In this document: piece after piece, positions 24,447 through 33,381 of the stretch
Position numbering within the stretch: position 1 is the stretch's first letter
How the letters are laid out: every line of letters starts with the position of its first letter
Made by a program: the position numbers and the translations under genes
The notes under the pieces: model-generated
What the model was told of the DNA's origin: nothing
The model's input: the letters and a program-made list of their open reading frames with translations, nothing else
Database searches by the model: none
Origin: JANYJZ01 sp964523395
Lineage (GTDB): Bacteria; Bacteroidota; Ignavibacteria; UBA10030; SZUA-254
DNA length: 64,000 bases
Direction: 5' to 3'
NCBI GenBank assembly: GCA_964523395.1
Contig: CAZFXS010000004.1
Span: 186,001 to 250,000 of the forward strand

Positions 24447-25145
24447 TTACCCTTTCTGGGTCTTCTTCAGCTCTGCAATTTTATTTTCCACAATTTTCCG
24501 TTCGTTCGCCGAAAGTTTTTCCTTCGAAAGGCTGACGTATTCCGTCAGCGCCTCGCCCGAAAGCTGTACTTTCTCGAATGCGTCGGCAACCATCAGACGG
24601 ACATCGATGCGCTTCTGCAGGGACGGGTCAAGTCTGAACACTTCTTTCGCCCTCAATACAGATGTCGCATAGAATCCGTGGCGGTAGAGAACTTTTGTTC
24701 CATTCAGCAGCAGCAGAAATGACTCCTTATTCATCGTAGAACCCTTGGAACGTACTCCCTTATCCGAGCCGTGAATTGTTGTTGTCTTCGGAATGGTGAT
24801 GTCTTCCTTATTGTTATTCGAGGGAATTGACCGGATTCCTTCCATCGCGAGTTTCAACAGCAATTCTTCCTGTGTCAGCACACGTATATCTGAAATGTCG
24901 ATGATAACCATTTCCGGTAGAGAGAGTTCTTTCACTCCGTCAACTGAAATAGTAGCGGAAGCGTTTTTTCCGGAACGCATCGAGTCTTCCGGCTTGAGCA
25001 GGTCGCCTGCCTTTGCCGGCAGCCACACCTCTTCTGCGCCGCGCCGCACGGCAACTTCACCTTTTACTGTTACAATCTTCACATCAGCCTGGACCGCGAT
25101 GGAGAAAAGAACCAGCGCCAATACAACCGCATACATTGTTTTCAT
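24447..25145 (-). CDS. FecR-like domain periplasmic protein
   Basis: The start at 25145 follows AAGGTGG and opens a signal peptide (MKTMYAVVLALVLFSIAVQA), so the protein has 232 residues; the longer frame from 25175 starts inside a repeat. Residues about 20-80 look like a FecR domain (KIVTVKGEVAVRRGAEEVWL, GDLLKPEDSMRSGKNASATI). The C-terminal half is helical and TPR-like. FecR domains bind or sense in the periplasm and are often found beside CHASE2 sensors, one of which is encoded 3.5 kb upstream on the same strand. Confidence 0.65.
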   Translation of the reverse strand: MKTMYAVVLALVLFSIAVQADVKIVTVKGEVAVRRGAEEVWLPAKAGDLLKPEDSMRSGKNASATISVDGVKELSLPEMVIIDISDIRVLTQEELLLKLAMEGIRSIPSNNNKEDITIPKTTTIHGSDKGVRSKGSTMNKESFLLLLNGTKVLYRHGFYATSVLRAKEVFRLDPSLQKRIDVRLMVADAFEKVQLSGEALTEYVSLSKEKLSANERKIVENKIAELKKTQKG

Positions 25146-25168
25146 AGCACCACCTTTTTTACTTTTTT

Positions 25169-25197
25169 GCGCCATAGGCGCATCCGCCTCTAGCGGA
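25169..25197. repeat. Double-hairpin REP-like element
   Basis: GCGCC-ATA-GGCGC is followed directly by ATCCGC-CTCTA-GCGGA, giving two adjacent small stems. It lies between the stop of the barrel/transglutaminase gene and the start of the FecR-like gene. Confidence 0.5.
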
Positions 25198-25217
25198 ACT
25201 TTTGAATTTTTAATTGT

Positions 25218-27248
25218 TTAATTTACCACTTCCACATCTACAAGCCGCACCCAGCCTTTAACAATTCCAAGCTGAACCTCGGCTGCCTGAATATATTCCT
25301 CGGTTCCGATGACCCATGCTTCATCAAATCCCTTTTGAATTGCGGTCGGTTCTACGGGAATCCAAACAGTTTCGACACCTTTATCATTTTTACGGACAAT
25401 ATACCGTTTCGGATTGTTACTGACACGTTGAGCATTGGAAGGTTCAAGCCCCGTATCAAACATCAGAAAAATGTGACTCTCTTCGGGTTTCTCTGGCGGA
25501 ACAACATCGATAAACGCGGTTGAAATCCCAATACTTCCGAGAAGTGCCGCATAACAGACACTCATATCATCACAATCGCCGCCGTGCAATGTTAATGTTT
25601 CGGCAGGATACTGAACAAAATCGCGGCTTGTTTTCGGATCGCCGACATACTGAATCTGCGACGCGAATTCGTTAAATACAATTTTTGCCTTGGCGAAATT
25701 TTGCAACATCCCCGGCAACGTATCAAGATGTGTTTTGTGCGGGACAAGTGAATTCCTGGAAAATTTTATAACCGCTGGATCGTCCGGCGTGACGAAATAT
25801 TTCAACAAATGGACATCGCCGTTCCAGTCATTCTTTCCGCGCACCACCAGCCTCGATTGAAACCGGTCATCATATCCATCACCGGCGTTGACGTTGACAA
25901 ATACTTCCGCCTCCTTCACCTGCGTGTTTCCCACCGATTCTATATTAGTATTGAGTACGGCAAACAGCGGGATATCGGCTACGCCGCCCGGCGCGATTTG
26001 TTCAGGCGCGGTTTCGGTGGGCGCGTCCATAAAATTGTTTATCTGCAGACCAACCTTTGCTTCAATTGCCTTATCGGAAATATTTTTTACTCTTGCTTTC
26101 CCGACCGGTACAAACGCGTAAACATTCCGAGATGACGGGAAGATATCGCCGGTAAATTCGACCGATTCAATGCGGGCAACCTGTCCGCGATTATTGCCGA
26201 GGGTATAACGCGCGGTTACTGTTAACCTGTCACCGGTAAATGAATTATATTCTAATCCGTCAAATGATGATTGGCGGAATGTTATAATGTCGGTGGATCC
26301 GCGCCGGTTTTCTTTTAAAAGAAACGCGAGATAGCTGAGATTTACCCGAATATTCTGAAATTCTCCCCCAAGTCCTACCGAAATCGCATCCGTTTTTAAT
26401 GCCGAAGATCCGTTAAGATACAATCCCGTTTGGATCTGAAGCGTTGGAAGCGGAAGCCATTCTCCGCCCATCCTGAATAATTTTTTTGTATCGCCTTCGG
26501 CACCAAGAAGAATATTCCGGAAACCGGAATATGAAACTCCGGCACGCAGAAATTTCGGAAGGTTCAGGCCAAAATCACCGGACGTTCCAGATAATCTTGA
26601 ATACATAATCGGACCGATGTTTTTACTCACAAGGCCCACACTCCATCCGGTTGCAGGCTCCCAGAGCAATCCGATATCCATTAACCAGCGACTTCCGGAT
26701 TCTTCAACAATCGATGTTCGTATAAACGAACTGGTATCAATGCTATAACGGGTATCGGTCACCGATTCTTCGATATAGTGGGTGCTCAGGCCAACGGAAA
26801 ATTTCTCATACGGTTGAAAAGCATACCCCGCACTGAAACGTTCGCGATAACTGATCTGTTTGTCATATTGTGTTATAAAGAATGCACTCGAATCATCATA
26901 GATAAAGGTTGTCGGAACGGAAAAGTCCAGCTTAGTGGAAGGGGAAATCCGCAACGCGCCTGAGTGTTGCGGGGAAAATTTTCTTGCTACCACTGCCTCA
27001 TGAAATAAGAGGGACTGATTGATGGATGTAAGCGTGAAATAACCGGTAAAGCCGAGCTCCCAGTTGCTGATACGGGAAAGTCCGGCGGGATTCCAATCGA
27101 GCGCGGACGGATCATTGACAATCGCAGAGTACGCGGCAAGAGCCGTACCTCTCGCCGAGCTGAAATACTGCGCATATGTTGTGTACGTTTGGATCATCGT
27201 GATTATCCATATTGCCAACCATATGCGGGACGGCGGCATTTGATTCAT
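25218..27248 (-). CDS. PorV-like outer-membrane barrel fused to a transglutaminase-like domain
   Basis: The 676-residue protein has a signal peptide (to about residue 26, TYAQYF). It then has an N-terminal region with the start typical of PorV/PorQ-like barrels (ARGTALAAYSAIVNDPSALDWNPAGLSRI) and many amphipathic strands to about residue 330. A middle Ig-like part follows. The C-terminal 180 residues hold a transglutaminase/papain-like core: HGGDCDDMSVCYAALLGSIG with the Cys, EESHIFLMFDTG with the His, and VWIPVEPT. The likely arrangement is a barrel in the outer membrane with the catalytic domain in the periplasm. The substrate is unknown. It is separated from the upstream lipoprotein gene by a terminator. 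Confidence 0.7.
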   Translation of the reverse strand: MNQMPPSRIWLAIWIITMIQTYTTYAQYFSSARGTALAAYSAIVNDPSALDWNPAGLSRISNWELGFTGYFTLTSINQSLLFHEAVVARKFSPQHSGALRISPSTKLDFSVPTTFIYDDSSAFFITQYDKQISYRERFSAGYAFQPYEKFSVGLSTHYIEESVTDTRYSIDTSSFIRTSIVEESGSRWLMDIGLLWEPATGWSVGLVSKNIGPIMYSRLSGTSGDFGLNLPKFLRAGVSYSGFRNILLGAEGDTKKLFRMGGEWLPLPTLQIQTGLYLNGSSALKTDAISVGLGGEFQNIRVNLSYLAFLLKENRRGSTDIITFRQSSFDGLEYNSFTGDRLTVTARYTLGNNRGQVARIESVEFTGDIFPSSRNVYAFVPVGKARVKNISDKAIEAKVGLQINNFMDAPTETAPEQIAPGGVADIPLFAVLNTNIESVGNTQVKEAEVFVNVNAGDGYDDRFQSRLVVRGKNDWNGDVHLLKYFVTPDDPAVIKFSRNSLVPHKTHLDTLPGMLQNFAKAKIVFNEFASQIQYVGDPKTSRDFVQYPAETLTLHGGDCDDMSVCYAALLGSIGISTAFIDVVPPEKPEESHIFLMFDTGLEPSNAQRVSNNPKRYIVRKNDKGVETVWIPVEPTAIQKGFDEAWVIGTEEYIQAAEVQLGIVKGWVRLVDVEVVN

Positions 27249-27371
27249 ATGATACTGTTCTTATCCGATTAAAATGAGAAAAATTGCTTGATTATCATAT
27301 ACTACACTGAATAGTAATCCCTCCTTTGACAATCTACATTTTTTCTCTTCTAATTCAAGCCGCCGGAGAAT

Positions 27372-27423
27372 AAAAAACCCGGGCATCCACTCCACCAGAT
27401 ATGGAAGCCCGGGATCTCACTGA
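27372..27423 (-). terminator. Terminator after the lipoprotein gene
   Basis: GCCCGGG and CCCGGGC with inner GG/CC pairs form a stem over about 45 nt. On the minus strand it is followed by TTTTTTA. It ends transcription coming from the gene at 27430-28407. Confidence 0.75.
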
Positions 27424-27429
27424 ATACTG

Positions 27430-28407
27430 TTACAGAAGGACTACTCTGTACGGTATTCCCCACCAACTCACTGAATATGGTTCAGTATCATCATATACCG
27501 TCCCTTTAGTCATCGCGTCTACACCTGCGTGGAAATATCCGGGATGAGGATGTGCCAGCCATGTTTTTTCATACACACGAGTATACGTGCCATCGCCGTT
27601 ATTCACCTCGGACACAAGCTGCAGGTGAGCGCGGCGCTTATGGAACATGTCAAATCCGAAACGGAGCGCGACAAAATCCGTATCAGCCGAAGCGCTGGTA
27701 AGCGTAACGCGCAATTTGATTTCTTGTCCCGGTAAAAAGACCGGAACGTCGCGCCGGCCAAAATGCCAGCCGGTAATCCATTTGTACCGGAGGAAATATT
27801 CGTTCGGTTCGGTAACTGTTATCGTATCTCCGTTCGGGAGAAACATCTCTACTTTTGTAATATCAATAAGATTATTTGGAGCAACAGTTCCGCCGTCAAC
27901 CAATGATGTCGCGATAGGAATCCAGTTTTGCCAGTAACGGCGTGTCTCGCGCTTTACGCGCTTAAAGATTACTTTTCGCGTCGAATGATCATTAAACGGT
28001 TTTTCGACAAGTATCGTGTCACCGATGGTATTGATCGCGCGGATTTTGAAAACTCCGACGATATCCTTGGCAACAAGTGCAATTGCTATTGAATCACCGG
28101 GCTGTACGGTAACGGTTACCGTTCTGGTAATACTGGTAATAATACGGCCAAATCGTAATGGCGTAATATCAGCCAAGACTTTATCGAAGGTACCGTAATC
28201 TTCAGGTTCAACTTCCTTATCGTCAAATGTCTGTTCATCATTTTTTACAAACTCATCATTGACTGCCATTACTTTCATGGCCGTTTCTTCATTTGTTACG
28301 CCTGGTGGGGGTTGATCGCCCGGAGGATCGACAATATTCTCTTTACATCCATCCAGTAACAGGCCGAATAACAGCCCCATCGACAGGATTACCAGCAAGT
28401 GTTTCAT
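27430..28407 (-). CDS. Predicted lipoprotein of unknown function
   Basis: The 325-residue protein begins with a lipoprotein signal (LLFGLLLDGC, Cys21). After a Pro-rich spacer the rest is beta-rich, with repeated segments such as ITRTVTVTVQPGDSIAIALV and PGQEIKLRVTLTSASADTD that suggest Ig-like or jelly-roll strands. No family is recognised. It has a good GAGGAG ribosome-binding site. It lies between the CHASE2-regulator gene (gap about 270 bp) and the barrel/transglutaminase gene. Confidence 0.65.
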   Translation of the reverse strand: MKHLLVILSMGLLFGLLLDGCKENIVDPPGDQPPPGVTNEETAMKVMAVNDEFVKNDEQTFDDKEVEPEDYGTFDKVLADITPLRFGRIITSITRTVTVTVQPGDSIAIALVAKDIVGVFKIRAINTIGDTILVEKPFNDHSTRKVIFKRVKRETRRYWQNWIPIATSLVDGGTVAPNNLIDITKVEMFLPNGDTITVTEPNEYFLRYKWITGWHFGRRDVPVFLPGQEIKLRVTLTSASADTDFVALRFGFDMFHKRRAHLQLVSEVNNGDGTYTRVYEKTWLAHPHPGYFHAGVDAMTKGTVYDDTEPYSVSWWGIPYRVVLL

Positions 28408-28465
28408 GACCGCACTCCTCTGTATACATAGTTAGTTTTTCAGTACTGCTATTTGATATTCAAAT

Positions 28466-28531
28466 GGTCCCGCCGTCGGTTCTCTCACACGCCCGCACGT
28501 GGTTTTGAACGCTTCAATCGGCGACGGGACC
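28466..28531. other. 66-nt long hairpin in the gap downstream of the CHASE2 gene
   Basis: GGTCCCGCCGTCGGTT at 28466 pairs over 16 positions with AATCGGCGACGGGACC ending at 28531 (one mismatch, two G-T pairs). No T-run follows on either strand; on the left is a further short palindrome, ATTTGATATTCAAAT (28451-28465). No reading frame explains it. Confidence 0.55.
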
Positions 28532-28677
28532 TTATTAGTTGCTTGGTTAACATTACATGTTCCATGCCAAAGGATACGATACCCAGAACTGCTCTAAAAT
28601 CTATCAAAATATTGATAATAGATTCACATCGGGTAAATTACCACTGCGGGAAATGGTCTGAAAAGCGCGGGAAGAAC

Positions 28678-31383
28678 CTAATTCAGGCGTTCCTGAGAAT
28701 CATTATTGAAAGAATGGAGGTCTATTGTCCAGGCACCTTTATACGCCGAGGATATTAATTGGTCTAAATAGACATGATACCGTTGGGGAAGATTCTTATA
28801 TTTCGGCTTTGAAAGCGTGGTAACTTCGTCAAATGAACGGGATGCATCGACGTACTGAATTGCGTTCGCGAGGTATTCAGAGGCTTTCTTCTGCACGCGG
28901 CCGCGGATTGTAAAATCACGCACACCTGCGATTGATTCAACGGTATGTTCAAGGTTCCAGTGTGATTCCGAAAAAACTTTGAAAACGTACCCGCGGAAAT
29001 ATTCAGCCACCGTTCCCCTGTTCAACCCTCCGAGATCTTCCGCTGTTTCTGAAATAGCGCTTCGCGAAAATTCCTTCTCGCGCAGTGACGCGATGATACG
29101 TTCTTCAAGATTATCCTTTTCCAGGCCTGCCGCTATTACCTCATCGGAAAAATCTTTCAGGCGAAGCATTTGCCTACCCTCGGAAACAGCAAGAACAACG
29201 GCGCGTTTGATTGCGCTCTGCAATTCACGGATATTTCCCCTCCATTCATGACGCATCAACGCGTCGACGGCGCTTTGACTGCAAGTCATCCCGGGCTGTT
29301 CCGCAGAGATAAATGACTCTACAAGCAGTGGAATGTCGTCTTTCCTGTCGCGCAACGGCGGTAACTGAATGGCAAAAACATTCACCCTGTAAAACAGGTC
29401 TTCGCGGAATCGTTTCAACGCAACCTGTTGTTTCAGATCCCTGTTTGTCGCGGCTACAACGCGGATATCTACTTTCCTGGTTTCCGTTCCGCCGACGCGC
29501 TCAAATGTTCCGTCCTGCAGTACGCGAAGGAGTTTTACCTGGAACGCCTCGCTGGTTTCTCCAATCTCATCAAGAAAAATAGTGCCTCCGTCTGCCAATT
29601 CAAACCGACCCGGTTTTTCCCTCATTGCTCCGGTAAAGGCGCCGCGTTCGTGACCAAAGAGCTCGCTTTCGAGCAGCGATTCCGACAGCGCGCCGCAATT
29701 GATAGCAACAAAAGGTTTTTCCTTTCGCTGTGATTGCCGGTGAATCGCGTTCGCAACCAGTTCCTTGCCGGTCCCGCTTTCACCCTGTACCAGGACAACG
29801 GCATTTGTATCGGCAATTTTCTTTATGAAGTCAACGACTTTCGCCATATGACCATTGGAGTAATAAAGGATACCATGAAAATCCGATCGCTCGACTGTTG
29901 CATCCTGCGATGACAGGGTAAACGGACGGGAATCGCATGCCGTAGCCTTCATTTGCTCGATCTCTGTTTTATAACGGCGGATTTCATCGAGCAATTGTAT
30001 GTTGTTTGCGTCCGATTGACGGTGTAAGGAGCCCGCAAGTTCCTGTTCCAGCTTTCTGAGCGTTTGTTCTTTTTCGGATAAGGTTTCCGATATGGTTTCT
30101 TTTTGACGCGAGACTTCATGAAGCTCCGCCCGCGTCGATTGGTGCTTCGTCAATAACAGTGTAATAACTACAATGATTACGCTGAAGAGCGATGGAGTCA
30201 CCGACAGCATAGAGGCCTGTGATGAGAAAAGATACAACGACAGGGCAACAAGCAGCGCCATAACAATTACTATACTCAGCAACCCGACGACTTCCTTTCG
30301 CATCATCATTAGCAGAGTGGACAACACTCCCATCAGCAGAGCGATGATAATACCGCTTTTTGGCGAATGCATGCCGAACATCGCGCCATGAAGGAATCTG
30401 TCCTGCAACAAATTGTCTATAAAGGTTGCATGCATGCCGATGGAAGGGAATTGCTGGGCAAACGGCGTTTCAACAAATTGGCTTCTCCCCTCCGCAATGA
30501 TACCCACCAGCACAATTTTTCCTTTAATCGCCGGTGCATATGCGGAAGGCATTCCTCCGGATTTCATCTCATCATACTCTTTCAGAAAATTCACTCCGGA
30601 GATAAGTTGAAACGATCGGATATCCCCTGGATAATTGATCATCACATCGCCGTCATCACCTAAAGGAGAGGCATATATTTTCCCCTGTTCAAACAATCTC
30701 TCATCGGCGGTTATCTGAGTATCCGCCCTGTTGTACATGCGTCGCGTCTCTTCAACTACAAACGCGAATGCGGGAAGATACTTTCCGTTGCCGGCACCAA
30801 GAAGGAATGGAATATTATTATTATCGGTAAAATTCGTATGGCCTATGCGCTGTACGGATTGTAATAATTGAGGAAACGGGAGTTCCAGACTGATGCCGTT
30901 CTTTAGCGGATACGGTTCTTTGGTGCCGATGACAAAACGATCAAGCAAAGAATCCTGAACGCCGGGTTGAGATACATTCTGGTCTGAAACAGAGCGGAAA
31001 TATCCACCGAACACAACGTTGCCGGAAAGTTTTACGACCGAGGAAAGAAGTTCGTCGTATTCGGGATGTTCAAAATCCGGTTCGGTGAACGCGATATCGA
31101 CGCCAATCACCGACGCACCGACATCATGCAATGCATGAATGAGAAGGGCATAATAATTTCGTTTGATAGGCAGACCGCCGAGTGCATCAATATCGCTATT
31201 GTCAAGATAGACAATCACCACCGATGAATCAGCGGGCAATGAGCCGCGAACCTTATACTTCGTGTTGAGGAGAATTTTTTCTGCTTCACGGAATGGCGCC
31301 TGCCAGACAAATACGATCACTACGGCAACAATCGTCGCGATTATCCCCGCACGAAATTCTCTTGATGTAAAGATGTTCATCAT
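28678..31383 (-). CDS. CHASE2 membrane sensor fused to a sigma-54 activator AAA+ domain
   Basis: The 901-residue protein starts with a membrane helix (residues 12-28). An extracytoplasmic CHASE2 domain follows (about 35-335, with ADSSVVIVYLDNSDIDALGG and GASVIGVDIAFTEPD), then about three membrane helices (343-412) and a coiled coil (415-480). A sigma-54 interaction AAA+ domain follows: GESGTGKE (534-541), GAFTGA (581-586) and TIFLDEIGE (Walker B). The last 150 residues hold a divergent helix-turn-helix-like segment (SRSAISETAEDLGGLNRGTV) and a tail I do not recognise. It should activate sigma-54 promoters in response to an envelope signal. The start is 4 nt after the EnvC-like stop, so it is the last gene of that operon. 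Confidence 0.85.
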   Translation of the reverse strand: MMNIFTSREFRAGIIATIVAVVIVFVWQAPFREAEKILLNTKYKVRGSLPADSSVVIVYLDNSDIDALGGLPIKRNYYALLIHALHDVGASVIGVDIAFTEPDFEHPEYDELLSSVVKLSGNVVFGGYFRSVSDQNVSQPGVQDSLLDRFVIGTKEPYPLKNGISLELPFPQLLQSVQRIGHTNFTDNNNIPFLLGAGNGKYLPAFAFVVEETRRMYNRADTQITADERLFEQGKIYASPLGDDGDVMINYPGDIRSFQLISGVNFLKEYDEMKSGGMPSAYAPAIKGKIVLVGIIAEGRSQFVETPFAQQFPSIGMHATFIDNLLQDRFLHGAMFGMHSPKSGIIIALLMGVLSTLLMMMRKEVVGLLSIVIVMALLVALSLYLFSSQASMLSVTPSLFSVIIVVITLLLTKHQSTRAELHEVSRQKETISETLSEKEQTLRKLEQELAGSLHRQSDANNIQLLDEIRRYKTEIEQMKATACDSRPFTLSSQDATVERSDFHGILYYSNGHMAKVVDFIKKIADTNAVVLVQGESGTGKELVANAIHRQSQRKEKPFVAINCGALSESLLESELFGHERGAFTGAMREKPGRFELADGGTIFLDEIGETSEAFQVKLLRVLQDGTFERVGGTETRKVDIRVVAATNRDLKQQVALKRFREDLFYRVNVFAIQLPPLRDRKDDIPLLVESFISAEQPGMTCSQSAVDALMRHEWRGNIRELQSAIKRAVVLAVSEGRQMLRLKDFSDEVIAAGLEKDNLEERIIASLREKEFSRSAISETAEDLGGLNRGTVAEYFRGYVFKVFSESHWNLEHTVESIAGVRDFTIRGRVQKKASEYLANAIQYVDASRSFDEVTTLSKPKYKNLPQRYHVYLDQLISSAYKGAWTIDLHSFNNDSQERLN

Positions 31384-31387
31384 CTTG

Positions 31388-32614
31388 TTAGCGCTGACTT
31401 ACACCGCGTGAACGGAGCCATCGTTCCGGGTCCTGATTATCCCGGTCTTTCCAAATCTCAAAGTGGAGCAACGGGCCCGATAATGCTTCGCCGCTGCGTC
31501 CGAGTATTTTTCCTTCGTTGATGCGGTCGCCTTCATTCACGACAATTTCCGAAAGGTGCGCGTATACCGTACGGTAACCGCCTGTATGGCTTACAATGAC
31601 CAGGTTGCCAAATGAGGGAAGCCACCAGACCGTTGATACTTCGCCGTCTGCAATCGCGGCAACAGACGACCCGGATGGGATTGAAATATCAATCCCCGTA
31701 TTTTTCGTAACTGTTTTTAACACCGGATGTTGCTGAGTTCCGAACCGTGCCACCACTCTTCCGTTTTCCACCGGCCATCGGAATGTTCCGCGCCGCGCTT
31801 CGAAGGAACCGTTCGCCGCAGTGTTTTTTTCGGGTGGCTTAGCGGTACTTTCTCTTGGCTTTTTCGCTTCGCGTTCTTTTCTCTTTCTCTCATCTTCTAT
31901 AAGTTTCGCGATAAGCTTCTGCATTTCTTTTTCATCCTGGATTTTCCGGTTCAGCTCTTTCTGCAGATTCTTTTTATCACGGCGGATTTCCGTCAGCACC
32001 GTCTTGCGCTTATTCATTTTCGCGCTAAGCTTATCTTTTTCCGCTGCTTTGTCGGTAATAATCTGGCGTTGTTCGGAAAGCTGGTCTTTCAGCAAACTGT
32101 TCTGGCGTTCCATTTCCGCGCGCCTGATGTTCATTACTTCGACATCTTTCTTCCGCTTTTCTGAAAAGCGCCTCAGGTATTCCGAACGGACAAGCATTTC
32201 ATTGAACGATTTCGACGCGAGAAGCAATTCAAGATCGTATGTTCTTCCCGTCTTGTACGCTGTCGATACATACTTCGCGTAATGCTGTTTAAGAAATTTC
32301 ACCTGTGTATTGAGATTGCCGATTGACTCCTTCGTTTTCGCGATATCGGCTTCAAGAAGCGATTCCTGATCGTGGAGCTTGTTGATAAGTTTTCGGAGGA
32401 GCGTTGTCTGGCGGTCGTACGTGTCGAGAAGTTCAAGTGTCGCGTGTTCTTTCTTTTCCCGCTCTTTAATCTTTGCTTCATACGCGTCGATTTCCTTCCG
32501 AATGCCCTGGAGTTGAGATTGTTTCTTTTTAATGTCATCCTGGCCGGCAAAAGACGGCGGGCGAACAGAAGGAATAACAAGGAAAAGTATGATAAATAAT
32601 CGCGCGGTTTTCAT
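31388..32614 (-). CDS. EnvC-like murein hydrolase activator (coiled coil + degenerate LytM)
   Basis: The ATG at 32614 overlaps the upstream stop (ATGA) and gives 408 residues with a signal peptide. Residues about 25-240 are long coiled coils rich in Lys/Glu (IKEREKKEHATLELLDTYDR). The C-terminal LytM/M23 domain is present, but the zinc motif H-x3-D reads NTGID (Asn for His). The HxH motif reads PLLHFEIW (Leu for the first His). Loss of zinc ligands is typical of EnvC/NlpD-type activators, which switch on amidases at the division septum rather than cut peptidoglycan. That role is inferred. Confidence 0.82.
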   Translation of the reverse strand: MKTARLFIILFLVIPSVRPPSFAGQDDIKKKQSQLQGIRKEIDAYEAKIKEREKKEHATLELLDTYDRQTTLLRKLINKLHDQESLLEADIAKTKESIGNLNTQVKFLKQHYAKYVSTAYKTGRTYDLELLLASKSFNEMLVRSEYLRRFSEKRKKDVEVMNIRRAEMERQNSLLKDQLSEQRQIITDKAAEKDKLSAKMNKRKTVLTEIRRDKKNLQKELNRKIQDEKEMQKLIAKLIEDERKRKEREAKKPRESTAKPPEKNTAANGSFEARRGTFRWPVENGRVVARFGTQQHPVLKTVTKNTGIDISIPSGSSVAAIADGEVSTVWWLPSFGNLVIVSHTGGYRTVYAHLSEIVVNEGDRINEGKILGRSGEALSGPLLHFEIWKDRDNQDPERWLRSRGVSQR

Positions 32615-33381
32615 CGGCGATAGATGATGTCTGCCTGCTGAGGAAGCGAGAAAGAACAATCAACCTCTCTGTTGATATGAATATCATCGTAGGAAATCGT
32701 AATGCTTCTTCGTTCTGAGGGGAAAATAACCCGGAGCATCATTGGCATCGCGACAGAATCTGCGATATCCATTTCCGACGCGAGCGCTGTCATACGCGGA
32801 GTCTCAGTTTCGGCATCAAAAATGCGAAGACTTGTCAGCACAAATGTGTCTCCGTTTATTCTGTATTCTTTCCGTTTGTCGCCGCTTTGATAGCGAAGAA
32901 CGTATTCCCCCTGCTCAACGCTGAACCGCGTCAATGAGTCTGTATCGCTTGAAATAAATTCGCCGGTAAATGCCCCTAGAATTTCATCAAAGTTCATCGT
33001 CAGATTAAACATTGCGCTAAGCGTTTTACCGTCCGGTGTTCCCACGATTGCCTTGTTATCAAAAGAATTATAATAGATAAATTGTTCGCGCGAAACCATG
33101 AGCGTTCCAACATCAATTCCGAATGGCCCGCTGAAATCGACACGGACGGAATCCGGCTTGCGCAGGTTAAGGCCAAATCCGCCGCTGAATGAACGCTCCG
33201 GCGACTCGATTGTAATTGAACCGCTTCCAGCCAATGTTTGAATGGCGTTATTTCTCTTCGACACCATTGCCATCACCTGTTCGGATGAAAGCGTTCGTTC
33301 GCGTGTAACTTCTTTCGGTGATGAACAACTTCCAATTCCAAGAACCGCCGCGACGATACATGCGCCGTGAAGCCATCTCAC
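32611..33381 (-). CDS. DUF4292-type lipoprotein
   Basis: The 256-residue protein has a lipoprotein signal ending at GIGSC (Cys19). It then has a LolB/LolA-like beta-rich body with the pattern typical of DUF4292: AIQTLAGSGSITIESPERSF, LRKPDSVRVDFSGPFGIDVG, QFIYYNSFDNKAIVG. The fold suggests binding of a lipid or acyl chain in the periplasm. It overlaps both neighbours by 4 nt (TPR gene upstream, EnvC-like gene downstream), so translation of the three is coupled. Confidence 0.75.
   Translation of the reverse strand: MRWLHGACIVAAVLGIGSCSSPKEVTRERTLSSEQVMAMVSKRNNAIQTLAGSGSITIESPERSFSGGFGLNLRKPDSVRVDFSGPFGIDVGTLMVSREQFIYYNSFDNKAIVGTPDGKTLSAMFNLTMNFDEILGAFTGEFISSDTDSLTRFSVEQGEYVLRYQSGDKRKEYRINGDTFVLTSLRIFDAETETPRMTALASEMDIADSVAMPMMLRVIFPSERRSITISYDDIHINREVDCSFSLPQQADIIYRR

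Noticed and set aside
31727..32282. Two overlapping plus-strand open frames of about 150 codons
   Set aside because: They are the complement of the Lys/Glu-rich coiled coil of the EnvC-like gene, giving Phe/Ser-rich translations typical of shadow frames.
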